Under the pieces are notes generated by a model. It saw nothing but the letters and a program-made list of their open reading frames with translations, did no database searches and was not told the DNA's origin. Made by a program: the position numbers and the translations under genes. From Periplaneta americana (taxonomy: Eukaryota; Arthropoda; Insecta; Blattodea; Blattidae): a stretch of 64,000 bases of DNA. Of this stretch, positions 45,564 through 56,998 are shown in pieces. Each line of letters begins with the position of its first letter. The first letter of the stretch is position 1. The DNA is taken from assembly GCF_040183065.1 (NCBI RefSeq), contig NC_091123.1:10410001-10474000 (forward strand). The letters run 5' to 3'.

Positions 45564-46380
45564 CAGTGGCGGCTCGTGAACTTGTGGATTGGGGGCGCTG
45601 CAGTAGATTTTGGTATATACAAATTTCACTTGATTCTTCTCCGCGAGGGAAACTTGAGAAAAATTAATATTCTGTAATTCACACACACTCATGCTAGCAC
45701 ATTTGCAGTGGTTAAGTTACGGTACTAAGATGTCACACCAAAGCAACACTCGGATATACTGATGGTCAACAATTTTCTAAAACTGGAAAGAGGTCTCTTT
45801 CGTATTTTACATGCTATATCAAAAGGATTCTACTCGCGCAAACATTTTGAGTTAAGAATGCTGGATATATAATAATAAGGCAAAAGAGGATATTAATTTC
45901 GTTATATTAACTCGATAAGATTCTACAACGATAAGTATGTGAAGAGAAAATAAAAATTTTGTCATTAAGTTTGAAGGGAATAGAGAATCCATTTGACGCA
46001 GCATTACAATAGCTGTGTGGGAGGGGAGAAAAGATCTTCCTTTGTAGCCTGGCTCTGCAAGCCACTGCAGCGAAATATGGGTTTTAAACAGCGGCAGTTT
46101 CCCTCTGCTTCCCTTCACCTCTCTACCCCCTGACCATGCAAGACACTCTCCGTGAGCTGTTCCATCCTGCAGATCCCAGGACGACTTTGAATGCAGTTTC
46201 AATTCCAATACAGTCGATGTGCAAAAATAGTACATATTCCCGGCCAGATGAAATATAAAGCAATTTACTTAAGAAAAGCTATAAAAATTATTCTACAAAT
46301 TAAAATTAAAATTATTTTTATTTTCTTGACAAAGCAGGGAGTGCTGCAGCTCCGCAGCTCTTATGGGCGAGCCGCCCCTC
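45564..46380. mobile_element. Non-autonomous hAT-like element, 8-bp TSD (copy 2)
   Basis: 817 bp with left TIR CAGTGGCGGCTCGTGA, right TIR (inverted) GAGGGGCGGCTCGCCC, and an exact 8-bp duplication AGTATTCA at 45556-45563 and 46381-46388. Shares the left 16 bp with the element at 3641 but the interior differs. No transposase. It lies about 190 bp beyond the poly(A) signal of gene 2. Confidence 0.88.
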
Positions 46381-46572
46381 AGTATTCAGTAAACTCTGAA
46401 TTGCAAGATATTAATTAATTCTTACTTAATAGTCACCAAATAATGACTGAAATTTCTGCAAGTAAAAATGTTTACTTATTTTTGCTCGATTGACCCATTG
46501 TATTTCATTGAGTAAGGAGTTATGGAAATGGGCTAAAATGAACTTTGACCTTAGTAGAGAAATATCGAGTCG

Positions 46573-46578
46573 TTTATT
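46573..46578 (-). other. Poly(A) signal AATAAA of gene 2
   Basis: AATAAA on the minus strand about 150 nt after the gene 2 stop codon at 46729, in CAAAATAAACGAC. Confidence 0.6.
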
Positions 46579-46728
46579 TTGCGTCGTGTTAGAGTGAAAA
46601 ATATACACAAAACATTAATACACACAAACATGTTGTTAGTACACAAGGTGCTGGCAGTTTCGCCTTCTCAGAAGTCGAAGTACGCAGAATATTGAGCGTT
46701 GCGCGGGGGCGTTGGTTGTTTCTTGTGG

Positions 46729-46814
46729 TTACCACCAGTAGTGGGGGTAGTAGCCGTAAAGGCCGTGTCCATAGCCGTGTCCATAGCCGTAGCCATAGCC
46801 GTAGTAGGGGTAGC
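46729..46814 (-). CDS. Gene 2 exon 3: C-terminal Gly/Tyr-rich end
   Basis: Last coding exon of gene 2. The acceptor TTACTATTGCAG precedes GC at 46814, which completes the Gly codon split by the donor at 51308 (phase 1). It reads on as YPYYGYGYGYGHGYGHGLYG, then YYPHYWW and TAA at 46731-46729, 28 residues after the joint. The GYG pattern continues that of exon 2 (51308-51521), strong support for the join over a 4.5-kb intron. An AATAAA follows. Other reading frames here, such as the Thr/Ala-rich one, are shadows. Confidence 0.78.
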
Positions 46815-46916
46815 CTGCAATAGTAAGTCACAGTATTTAGTGGTCTGGGGTTCAAAACTCGGCACATCTATATATTTCCTTGTGGGCAAAGAGAGTTATG
46901 GATAAGTTCTCTTGAA

Positions 46917-48136
46917 CAAGGACATCATTTTGGGCCGTATTCATAGACATTTTTAGCGCGGGCTTTCGGTGGATGATCAGCGTTTTTCGTATTCATAAAC
47001 CAGTGTTAGCGACAGGATATGATTTGAATTCTGTACAAGTAACCAGTGGATAGCCGAGGCTAGCTTAGTACGCTCGTAGCGCGTGCTGCGAAATGTCTAT
47101 GAATAGCACCCTTTATTTTTACTTCAATTTTTATTGTACCTGAGTTATTGTATGTACTTCACTCCCACCCCCTCTACTAGTAAACTTCCAACTGTTCTCC
47201 TCACAGAACCAAGCGTATACAGTCAAAGTCGCCTTAAGGTCGTAGTAAACACAAACAGTATTGAGTTAGTGAATATAGTACGTTCCAGAAATATGTTCGC
47301 GTATTCCAGTGACGAAAGAGCTTTTCAATATTGAATCATATTTTCGCACAGGTACTGTCGTCCGTTTGCCTACGTCGCATCCCGATTTCCCTCACCCGGA
47401 ACTGTTTAAAATAAATTAAATAAAAGTAATTAACTGTCACGTGATTTCCCCCCTTTCTACGATCCTGCGACATAACCACTTGGACGGAGAGTACATAGCA
47501 TGTCAGAGTAATGTTATCTGTGCGGGTCGGGCAGAAGTGAAGATTGAATTTACAGTAGGTAAGATACTCTTTTATAGAGTAGGTACAGAATTATTTCAAC
47601 ATGAGTTACTAGTACGAAAGACGAAACTGGTAATTGGAATTAGATGCAATAGTCTATAGTGCGATAATATGCACAAAAGAACTGAAGCCTGTATCTAAAT
47701 GAACGGCCACCATTTTCAAAAATGTTTAAATATCCATTTTATGATTATTTTTCAATTTAACTTCATTCTCTATATTGTACGATAATGTGCTGTAGACAGT
47801 ATAATATACACTGCATAATGAATACGTTCGCATGGATAACTCAGTTCGTGAGTAAAAACACTTATTGTTATTACTGTACTGTATTTTGATTAAACAAAAA
47901 CCTAATGAAAATTATCAAATTCAAAATTACGATATCTCCTAGTTTACGTAAATGGATGAACTACTTTTCTTCCCTCCTATACCTAGTAAAGTGATTTGTT
48001 TGTATTTTACGCCAGTATAATCGAACTTCAATCGTGGAAGAGGGTAGCAAACGGTGTTTCCGGCTCTGAACCATTAATCCAAAGGTATAGCCTGGTTAAT
48101 ATTAAAAATGTTAGTAAAAATAAAATGATGTCCCTG
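46917..48136. mobile_element. CAGGGAMAT-family TIR element, copy 2, carrying a nested MITE
   Basis: Left end CAAGGACATCATTTT (one change from the CAGGGA terminus), interrupted by the MITE 46932-47111; right end TTTTATGATGTCCCTG|TA when read past 48120. Inverted relative to copy 1 at 19095-20197, with long stretches of clear homology, for example GGCCTGTATC..AATGAACGGCC context. No transposase. Confidence 0.8.
46932..47111. mobile_element. 180-bp MITE, copy 2, nested in the CAGGGA element
   Basis: GGGCCGTATTCATAGACATT to GAATAGCACCC with TTT duplicated at 46929-46931 and 47112-47114. The host sequence resumes as TTTATTTTTACTTCAA, as in the intact terminus at 20170-20190. Same length as, and opposite orientation to, 10055-10234. 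Confidence 0.85.
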
Positions 48137-48642
48137 TAGTTCTGGGATGGGATTCTCAGTAGAGGAACCCAAGTTGACTCCATGCAGTATCTCCAAGGCT
48201 GTTCTTCGAACCGTTTGTACACAGTGAATGCCTGTCTGTCAGCTACTCAAAAGTAATGTTACGCTTCATGCCTCACTAATTTCACAGACTCTAATGACGG
48301 CATATTATGCTTCGTTGCTGAGAGAAGTACATAATTAAACAATTCTCATTTATGTAATACAATAGTAGAGATATATTGTTGCGTGGGGGCATTGTGTGCA
48401 GACGTCCTTGGTTCAGAGTAGATTGCTGACAGCTGAAACTAGCTTTACAATTTGCAAGACGATTTCTGAGAATGAATAGACCTATTTTTAATTAAAAAAG
48501 GTATTTTCTCAAAATTTGTTGCAGCTACTCAGATCTGTTACTGGTTTGTGTGAAAAATTGTTTACGAGCGACCAACTATGCGCAGTTTGAATTACTTCCA
48601 GAAATTTTTGAAAAATAAAAATCCAGGTGCTTCATAAAATTC
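48137..48642. other. Unassigned intronic sequence
   Basis: Nothing recognised. Confidence 0.35.
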
Positions 48643-48860
48643 GAGTCGGCTGAGTGACATAGTGCTGGCGTTCTGTGCCCGAGGTTGCGGGTTCGATCCC
48701 AGCCCAGGTCGATGACATTTAAGTGTGCTTAAATGCGACAGGCTTATGTCAATAGATTTAGTGGTATGTAAAGGAACTCCTGCGGGACAAAATTCCGGTA
48801 CACTGGCGACGTTGATATAAACGCGGCAGTTACGAGCGTCGTTAAATAAAAAAAATTTCA
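48643..48860 (+). mobile_element. tRNA-derived SINE, family B
   Basis: GGTTGCGGGTTCGATCCCAG (B-box), CATTTAAGTGTGCTTAAATG, AAGGAACTCCTGCGGGAC and a GAGCGTCGTTAAATAAA tail. The clearest copy of this family. Confidence 0.82.
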
Positions 48861-49529
48861 ATTTCAATTTTTTTGACAAAATTCGATGTGAGAGGGTATA
48901 TTAATTTAGCTTAATGGAAAACCTTACAAAGACCATAGTTATATTTCCACTACTATAAAAGTGGTCATTAATGAACAGAAATGAGGAAAGGTTGAAGAAT
49001 CGAAAGTGTGATCAATGGTTAACTATATACCCCATGTTCAGTTTTGAATGGTAGCTTCCGGGACTTGTTTTTACGTTAACTACGTCACAGGTTTTTTTTG
49101 TCTAGATTAATCAAGGGTAGACGATTTTACCGTTTTAATAATATGTGGCACTTTCGAATGTTTGGGTTTGACACTTAATATTTATTTTTTTTTTATTATG
49201 TCCGTTTTTGAAAACTTGTAGGCCAATTTTTTTGCGTGAACAAGAAAATAATGAATTTATCTGATAATTCTGAGATGAAGAAAGAATAATGCTCAAGCTG
49301 TTCAGGAAGAGAAAAAACAGCTAGGTCACTGACTAAGCAGAAACTCCTACTGAAGGATGCACTGGAAGGAATGATGAACGGAAGAATAGTTCGGGGCACA
49401 AGAAGATATCAGATGATAGACGACATTAAGATATACGGGTCGTATAAAGAGAGATGAAGATAGAAAATAGGGAAAAATTGGAGAATGCTAGGCTTGGGGT
49501 GCAGTATCCTGCATCCAGATACAAGGAGA
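48861..49529. other. Unassigned, LINE-like towards the end
   Basis: No clear domain. The part from about 49290 may be diverged upstream sequence of the following LINE. Confidence 0.3.
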
Positions 49530-50485
49530 ACTAGGACATTTCTTCAATGTGACCCAAGGTTTGAAACAAGGCGACGGGCTGGCACCATTACTGTTTAATT
49601 TAGTGCTAGAGCATGCTATAAGGCAAGCACAAATAGATACACACAATACTCTGGAATACAAGTCTACACAAGCAGTCGGATATGCAGATGATATAAGCAT
49701 AATGGGAAGAGCACAAAGACCAGTGATAGAAACATTAGAAAAATTCGAAAGAACTGGAGTTGAAGTCGGTTTGAAAATAAATGAGGCAAAAACAAAAATC
49801 ATAATACTGAATAGAAAAAAAGGAACCTGGATGTAGATGTACGGATCTCCAACCAAAAAATAGAAGTAGTAAATGAATTTAAATATTTAGGTGTAACTAT
49901 CACGCATGACAATGAAGTGAATATAGAAATCCAGAATCGAATTAAAGTCGCTAATAAAGCATATTATTCACTTATCCCTCTAATTAGGTATCGTGGAGCC
50001 AATTGGAGATGTCGAATTGAACTATATAAAACAATGATCCGCAGTCTAATTATGTATGGACGTGAAAATTGGACTTTCACAAAAAAAATCACAGAATGCA
50101 GTTGACAGCTTCGAAAGAAAGATGTTAAGGAGGATATTTGGACCAGTGGTAAGGGATGGAAAATGGAGAATCCGATATAATCATGAATTATCCAGATTAC
50201 ACAACAATATAGCTTTGTCAATTTTCATACGGATCAGGAGACTGCAATGGGCAGGACATATAGTCAGGATGGAGAAGGGAAAGATACCAAGGAGACCTTT
50301 AGAGGGGCAATATAAAAGAAAAAGACCTGTTTGGAGACCACGGAATAGATGGAAGGACATGGTTCAAGAAGATACTACCAGTTTGCTGCGATTGTGGAAC
50401 TGGAAGGTGGCAGCAAGGGACAGAGAAGAATAGAGAGAAAGAATTGGGGAGGCCATGGCCCGAAAACGGGTCGAAGAGCCATAGA
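49530..50485 (+). mobile_element. Second RTE-like LINE family, RT to C-terminus
   Basis: RT fragment with FNVTQGLKQGDGLAPLLFNL, intact YADDISIMG at about 49681, TGVEVGLKINEAKTKI and, in shifted frame, MLRRIFGPVVRDGKWR and RRLQWAGHIVRMEKG before a terminal domain ending near 50460. Stop codons at about 49833 and 50104 and a frameshift near 50090 inactivate it. Organisation matches the abundant RTE family but the sequence is clearly different. A short GATA-like tail follows. Confidence 0.82.
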
Positions 50486-51241
50486 TAAATAGATAGGTTT
50501 GCAGTGAAAGATCTGTCCTTAGGCAGAAAACTATTATGAATGAATGAATAATGAATAGTTTATAATTGTGAGCCACGGAATCTATTGTTAAATAAAAAAA
50601 AATATAGACGTTCTCCTTTAATGGCAACTTCTAACCAGTTTCCTATTAAGTGAGTACTACCATATCTCCTCGCGGACAGCTGGCAGTGTCAGTAACTACT
50701 GTCTTGGCTAAAAGGCGTGAAATATTTGTTTCCCTGCATCCTACACATCTTCGTGTCATATACACAGCCTCTTGTTCTTTACATAAATTGTCTTCTTGAC
50801 TCTTTCTAACTTACAAGTTTGGAGGGTATCATTAGAAGACTGGACAGTGAATTTCCCATCCATGACGAGCAAAATGTTCGAATCTGATACGGAAGTGAAA
50901 TATGTGCTTGTCTGAGATGATGTTGGTGCATGTTTTCTAACATTATTTAGGCTTCCCTAGGCTAATTCGCTACTATCCATATTACCGACACAGAAAACAG
51001 TGGGAAATTCTTGCAGCTCATCATTCTCCCAGGAAAACAACACTCTGTGGCTCTGATTCCTGAGCAAAATGTTCAGGCAATGGTCTCTTGTGTTCTCCTT
51101 CAAAGGACACGTGTGGAAAGTTTCTTCGAATACCCCAGTTCCGCTATAAGTAGAGCTAGAGGCATGTTAAATTACTACGATGATATTATACCAATAGCTT
51201 GAGAAATTTAGAGATGTTATTAAATAAATATTTGAGAAGTG
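50486..51241. other. Unassigned intronic sequence
   Basis: Nothing recognised. Confidence 0.35.
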
Positions 51242-51276
51242 GAAGAAGAAGAAGAAGAAGAAGAAGAAGAAGAAGA
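51242..51276. repeat. (GAA)n microsatellite beside a gene 2 splice donor
   Basis: About 11 GAA units (TTC on the transcribed strand), starting about 30 nt inside intron 2 of gene 2. Confidence 0.9.
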
Positions 51277-51307
51277 ACAGCTTCCGTTTCGCAAGGATAA
51301 TACTCAC

Positions 51308-51521
51308 CCCATCCGTATCCACCGTATCCGCCGTAGCCACCGTATCCGCCGTAAAGACCGCCGTATCCATAGGGGTAGCCGTAGAGCCCATAGCCGTATC
51401 CGTACGAACTCGCAGTCTTGAGCGTCTCTTTGGGTTCTTCCTTGGCCGCTGCCACTTCTTTTTCGGCGGGCGCGGCAGAGACTAGGACCACGAGGGCCAG
51501 GGTCAGAGCGAAGATGAGGGC
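51308..51521 (-). CDS. Gene 2 exon 2: signal peptide core and GYG-rich domain
   Basis: Middle coding exon of a small secreted protein. It opens after acceptor ACTTCCCTGTTCCAG with ALIFALTLALVVLVSA, a textbook signal-peptide core with likely cleavage before APAEKE. A charged Lys/Glu/Ala segment (to about residue 45) follows, then Tyr/Gly repeats (SYGYGYGLYGYPYGYG, GGYGGYGGYGGYGW). It ends TGG G at donor GTGAGT (51307). With exons 57509-57526 and 46729-46814 it gives about 105 aa. Alternatively translation could start at an in-frame ATG at 51545 (MRITSLFQ); the strong acceptor and the promoter-linked exon at 57.5 kb favour the spliced start. Composition suggests a cuticle, silk-like or NPLP-type peptide; function inferred only. 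Confidence 0.8.
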
Positions 51522-51718
51522 CTGGAACAGGGAAGTTATGCGCATGTGCACTGAAGTACTTAATAAGATGATGGGGACTGGGCATTCAGTACCAGATATG
51601 AGGAACAAACTTTCAAAACCTGACATGTCACTTTTCAGAAAGTGCTACAAATACTATGTGTGTCTGTAATAAACGAATTTTTTTCTATGATAAAATTTGA
51701 TAATAATCTTACAACTTA

Positions 51719-52905
51719 CAAATGGCTTTTAAGGAACCCCCAGGTTCATTGACGCCCTCACATAAGCCCGCCATCGGTCCCTATCCTGAGCAAGATTAAT
51801 CCATTCTCTACCATCATAACCCACCTCCCTCAAATCCATTTGAATATTATCCTCCCATCTATGTCTCGGGCTCCCCAAAGATCTTTTTCTCACCGGTTTC
51901 CCAACTAACACTCTATATGCATTTCCGGATTCGCCCATACGTGCTACATGCCGTGCCTATCTCAAACGTCTGGATTTAATGTTCCTAATTATGCCAGCTG
52001 AAGAACACAATGCGTGCACTTCTGCGTTATGTAACTTTCTCCCTTCTCCTGTAACTTCATCCCTCTTAGCTCCAAATATTTTCCTAAGAACCTTATTCTC
52101 AGACACCCTTAACCTCTGTTCCTCTCTCAAAGTGAGAGTCCAAGTTTCACAGAACAACCGGTAATGTAACGGTTTTATAAATTTTAACTTTCAGGTTTTT
52201 TGACAGCTTCTCAACCGAATAATAACACGCATTTCCCATATTTATTCTGCGTTTAATTTCCTCCCGAGTGTCATTTATATTTGTTTCTGTTGCTCCAAGT
52301 TATTTGAATTTTTCCACCTCTACGAAGGATAAATCTCCAATTTTTATGTTTCCATTTTTTACAATATTTTGGTCACGAGACATAATCATATACTTTGTCT
52401 TTTCGAGATTTACTTCCAAACCTATCGCTTTACTTGCTTCAAGTAAAATTTCCGTGTTTTCCCTAATCTTTTGTGGATTTTCTCCTAACATATTCATGTC
52501 ATCCGCTAGACAAGAAGCTGATGTAACACGTTCAATTCCAAACCCTCTCTGTTATCCTGAACTTTCCTAATGTTATATTCTAAAGCGAAGTTAAAAAGTA
52601 AAGGTGATAGTGCATCTCCTTGCTTTAGCCCGCAGTGAATTGGAAAAGCATCAGATAGAAACTGACCTATACGGACTCTGCTGTATGTTTCACTGAGACA
52701 CATTTTAATTAATCGAACTAGTTTCTTGGGATTACCATATTCAATAAGAATATTATATAAAACTTCTCTCTTAACCGAGTCATATGCCTTCTTGAAATCT
52801 ATGAATAACTGATCTACTGTACCCTTATACTCCCATTTTTTCTCAAATATCTGTCGAATACAAAAAATCTGATCAATGGTCGATCTATTATCTATTATTT
52901 TCTGG
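51719..52905 (-). mobile_element. RTE-like LINE, RT to 3' end, dead
   Basis: Minus-strand copy running from [20 protein letters not shown] and [18 protein letters not shown] (about 52800) through [19 protein letters not shown] to GSPRHRWEDNIQMD and the stop at 51729. A 1-nt deletion at the YADD box (about 52508) and further frameshifts at about 52300 and 51950 break the frame. It lies in gene 2 intron 1, antisense neighbour to SINE 52904. Confidence 0.85.
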
Positions 52906-53165
52906 TCCACACCTGTGGAGTAGCGGTTAGCGCGTCTGGCCGCGAAACCAGGTGACCCGGATTCGATCCCCGGTTGGGGCAAGTTACCTGGTTAAGGTTT
53001 TTCCGGGATTTTCCCTCAACCCAATATGAGCAAATGCTGGGTAACTATCGGTGCTGGACCCCGGACTTATTTCACCGGCATTATCACCTTCATCTCATTC
53101 AGACGCTAAATAACCTAAGATGTTGATAAATCGTCGTAAAATAACACACTAAAATAAAATAAAAA
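52904..53165 (+). mobile_element. SINE family A, full length
   Basis: CACACCTGTGGAGTAGCGG head, GACCCGGATTCGATCCCCGG (B-box with one change), complete body and AAAATAAAATAAA tail. It abuts the truncated 5' end of the RTE copy at 52905. Confidence 0.85.
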
Positions 53166-53429
53166 ATATATATTTTAACTTTATTAAAAAATTATACATA
53201 CAGAGTGTTCTGAAAAAAAAAAGGTTCCAGTATTTAGAGAGGAGGTAGTATGGATCAAAACAAGAAATATAAGTCCTACAAACATGGATCCTAAAATTAA
53301 TATCTTCTGAGAAATGGGCAAGTCTTTACTAGCACTGTAAGAGCAGCATATCTTTCACTGTGAGCTCTTTGGCAAGAAACAAATGAGGAAACAGAATGCA
53401 ACCTGTCACTGTCACTGTAATGTAATATG
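53166..53429. other. Unclassified, possibly repeat-derived
   Basis: ACAGAGTGTTCTGAAAAAAA at about 53200 followed by AGAGAGGAGGTAGTATGG looks like the start of a dispersed repeat, but I cannot place it. Confidence 0.3.
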
Positions 53430-54000
53430 TAAAGAATTATAAATAAGTTGAGATAGCTAGTTGGTTAAATGATGAAAATTAATTTAATAGAAGTTTATTA
53501 GAACTATGTTATAGGGAGCAAAATATAAATATAAAATATATTGATATAATGAGAACATTAATGTAATGAGATTTTTCCATTAGAGGTTTGATATTCTATT
53601 TAGAGAAATTAATGGTAATAATAAGAATGGACAGATGTTAGTTTCATTATAAATAACAAATATTAATGAGTAATTAATCTGTTAAGAAAGAATTTATATA
53701 ATTTTGACCTAAATGAAGTTATTGCCCAACAACCCCTTACATCACTCGGAAGCGAGTTCCAATTTCTAGCAAATGAACCTGTATAGGAAGAAGAATATAA
53801 AGATGTCTTGTGGTGAGGTATAATGAGTAATTTGTTATGTTGTATTGTTCTTGAGGGAAGAAGTTCTTAAATAATAAATATTCATGTTTAAGCATTTTGT
53901 GTACCTATATTGAACACTCGATTCTGAATGGATTTAGTCGTTTGTATAGATGGTGTAAATTTCAATTAACCATTTTGTCTTTTAAATGGACGCTTGCGTA
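53430..54000 (-). mobile_element. CR1-like LINE 3' region (copy 1 of a pair)
   Basis: Homologous to 55540-55965 over several hundred bp (AAGTTATTGCCCAACAACCC, GGAAGCGAGTTCCAATTTCT). The minus strand encodes the end of an RT protein, with a NSLPSDV-like motif at about 53750. Related to 38020-38880. Confidence 0.65.
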
Positions 54001-54393
54001 AAAAACTGTAACAGAAACTCTTTCTTTGAAGATCCTTACAAATTTCTGGCAGAATTTTGTTAGAAAATAATACAGTTACTGTATGAATTTTCCACAATGA
54101 TAAATTAGTCTCGGAACAGTCAAACTTACATTATGAAAATGAAACAATGGAATCACGTGTCAAAATGAAACAAACAAATTCTTAGTTTTTAAGATTACTG
54201 TTATAAGCGTATTAGTTTTATGGTTTCATGAGTTCATACTCATGTTTTTCACTATATCCTTGCTGATCCTGAAGCCTCTTGGATCAATAAATTATTTCCA
54301 AAGTGTCAGTAAATGTTTAATTTGTTAATTTTGTTATATTATGCTTTGAACAAACCCAGAACAAGAACTTCTGTAGTGTTTTGCGAATATATT

Positions 54394-54645
54394 CTTTGGT
54401 AGGCGGGAAAAGACACATAAGTCAAAAAAGTCGATTTTTCTGTTGTGCCTAATCACATAAGTCAAATATTTTTTCTAATTTTTGAAATAATAAATTTTCT
54501 TGTATTTTAAATTGAAAAGGGTCTTACTTTAACATACATGAATTTCATTATTATACTTTTATTCAGTTAAGAATAAATTAAAAAGAAAGTCTCTCCTGAA
54601 AAATTATTATTTTTTGACTTATGTTCCTTTTCTCGCCGACCAAAG
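54394..54645. mobile_element. 252-bp MITE with about 37-bp TIRs
   Basis: Left CTTTGGTAGGCGGGAAAAGA and right (inverted) CTTTGGTCGGCGAGAAAAGG, both continuing into ACATAAGTCAAAAAA. Flanked by ATT at 54391-54393 and 54646-54648. Confidence 0.75.
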
Positions 54646-55240
54646 ATTATGTTCCAAGATTGATAACTCTTTAAAAATACTTGACTCGATACAATTAAAT
54701 TTATTGAGAATATTTTTAAATCGGATCCACTTAAGGGGGTTCGGAACCTCACAAATGACGAAATTTTGAAATTTTATTTTATTGTCTCATTGTATTCTAC
54801 AAACTTCAGGAATTACAATGATATATGTAATTTATTTTTTTTGAAAATTGGAAAGCCTTTTTTTTTATCTTTTTTATGTTGCATCTGTCAATTGATGTTT
54901 CTTGTGAACTTTGAAGTTACCAAAAAATGACTTTTTTTTAACATATGACCATTATCTCAACTTCTACGTGAGATACAAAGCTCAAATTTTTACCACGTGT
55001 TCTCCATAAGTATTTCCTACTTTTAACACAGGGAAATAGTTCTATCTTGTATAATTTTAAAATAAAAATATACTCGTAAATTTTCTATTTTTTTCTTTTC
55101 AAAATTCAGTTTCATAATAACAGATTTTTAATTTGTAAAGTTTTTAAAGTAACTGAAAATACTTGTATCTAAATTATCAACAGGCTTCCTGTAATGTGTG
55201 GTAATAGTTTCATCTTTCTACGTATGAAGGTTTCTGAGAA

Positions 55241-55243
<3 letters not shown>
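54646..55243. other. Unassigned AT-rich sequence
   Basis: Nothing recognised; TTAAGGGGGTTCGGAACCTC at 54732 could be a transposon end, but no inverted partner was found. Confidence 0.35.
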
Positions 55244-55302
<59 letters not shown>

Positions 55303-55965
55303 TAATGTTTTATTTTCGCTGGCAGAGTTAAGGCCATAAGGCCTTCTCTTCCACTCAACCAGACTTAATCAATACAATACATATTTAAATTACGAATACT
55401 TACACTACACTTAAAAGGTGCTCCAGCAATATTCTTCAGTTAAGTTTTAACGACTAGTAGACTACATATTTATTTAAGTTTAGATAAACCTATAAGATAA
55501 AGTAGTAACTTAATTTATGAGCTAATTTAATTCAATCAATTATAATTAATTTGAAATTTGAGATAGCTAGTAAAATGATGAAAATTAATTTAATATAAGC
55601 TTACTAGAACTATGTTACAGGGAGAAAAAAATATATAAATCTAAATATATTTCTATAATGAGAATATTAATGTAATTGCCATTAGAGGTTTTGTAAATCT
55701 ATTTAGAGAAATTTATTAATGATGATAATAAGAATGGACAGATGTTAGTTTCATTATATGTATTAAATATTAATCAGTAATTAATTTGTTAAGTAAGAAT
55801 TTATGTAATTTTGACCTAAATGAAGTTATTGTCCAACAACCCCTTACATCACTCGGTAGCGAATTCCAATTTCTAGCAACTGAAACTGTATAGGATGAAG
55901 TATAAGTATAAAGATGTCTTGTGGTAGGGTATAATGAGTAAATTGTTATGATAAGATCTTGTACT
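55244..55965 (-). mobile_element. CR1-like LINE 3' end (copy 2) with (AAT)n tail
   Basis: Minus strand: RNWNSLPSDVRGCW codons at about 55850, a 3' UTR with AAGAGAAGGCCTTATGGCC at 55335, and the AAT/ATT tail at 55244-55301. Same family as 53430-54000 and as the open fragment at 38020. Confidence 0.75.
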
Positions 55966-56539
55966 TAGCTGATGATATGCGAATAAATTTTGAAAACGAG
56001 ACGCCAAATATATTGGGATGGATCATGAACTTCGTGAAATTTAACATAGTGGAGATAGACGATTCCGAAACCTATTTTATCCGGACATGTCCTCCTTTTT
56101 AGGCCTTTGTCCGGGGTCCGGGCAGATTTAAAAAAAACCAAGAAGTGCCGTCCTTTTCGTAACTTGTATGCCTGATATTTTGGAATTTTCTGATTTGACG
56201 TCTTTTTCAAGTAATTCGCCTGCAGGTGGTAGCAGCATCGACGGAATATATTCTTTGCCAACGATCTCTTTGCTTGCAAAATAATATTAATTTCACACTT
56301 TGTGCGATCTTTTTTTATGTATTTTGATAACAATTATAGTTCCCTTGGCTTTAATATGTAGTTAACTGTAAAACCATTTTATATTATTAACTTTTATCAC
56401 ATGTAATGTTGTAATAAAATAGATATTGACATAAGTTTAAGTATAATATGGACCTGAGCGTAAATCTAAATATACATTTTTCTGTCCTCTTTAATAATTA
56501 TAGTTACCTTGACTTCCACATGTACCTACCTGTAAAATC

Positions 56540-56595
<56 letters not shown>

Positions 56596-56640
56596 GTTTT
56601 ATCATAATTATTTTGTAATGTTAACATGCTTTTAAGTATG
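55966..56640. other. Unassigned, with (ATT)n at 56532-56595
   Basis: The TTGTCCGGGGTCCGG patch near 56105 and TGTCCTCCTTTTT motifs at 56089 and 57122 suggest a diverged dispersed repeat; no gene seen. Confidence 0.3.
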
Positions 56641-56998
56641 ATACTTACTTACTTACTTACTTACTTACTGGCTTTTAAGGAACCCGGAGGTTCATTGCCG
56701 CCCTCACATAAGCCCGCCATTGGTCCCTATCCTGAGCAAAATTAATCCATTCTCTATAATCATATCCGACCTCCCTCAAATCCATTTTAATATTATTTTG
56801 TAACATCCCAAGTACCAAATCTCAAAACCTTATTCCTTTGCTGTGGTCGTGCCAGAGAATCAGTCCCATTCCGAGGCTTATTTGAAGGATTCGTAACAAG
56901 CTGTTTTTTACGGTGATGGGTTGTTAGCCCTTCGCCCAACCCCCAAGCTGGAGGACCACCCCTCATCGGCTGTCCGCGACTGCTTATTCAATATAAGT
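56641..56998 (-). mobile_element. Internally deleted RTE copy: leader joined to 3' end
   Basis: Minus strand, 5' to 3': a leader with CCTCCAGCTTGGGGGTTGGG and CATCACCGTAAAAAACAGC (56992-56890), about 90 bp more to 56798, then directly the terminal RTE codons and tail GCCAGTAAGTAAGTAAG at 56641. The whole endonuclease and RT region is missing. The leader matches 36260-36362. Confidence 0.65.

Larger units (their letters stand above)
46815..51307 (-). other. Gene 2 intron 2 (4.5 kb, phase 1)
   Basis: Bounded by GGG|GTGAGT at 51307 and TTGCAG|GC at 46815 on the minus strand. It holds the nested CAGGGA element and 180-bp MITE, a SINE, a LINE fragment and a GAA microsatellite. Confidence 0.65.

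Noticed and set aside
51543-51545. ATG at 51545 as the start of gene 2
   Set aside because: Possible, but the pyrimidine-rich acceptor ending at 51522 and the promoter-linked, phase-matched exon at 57509-57526 make it less likely. Kept as the alternative.
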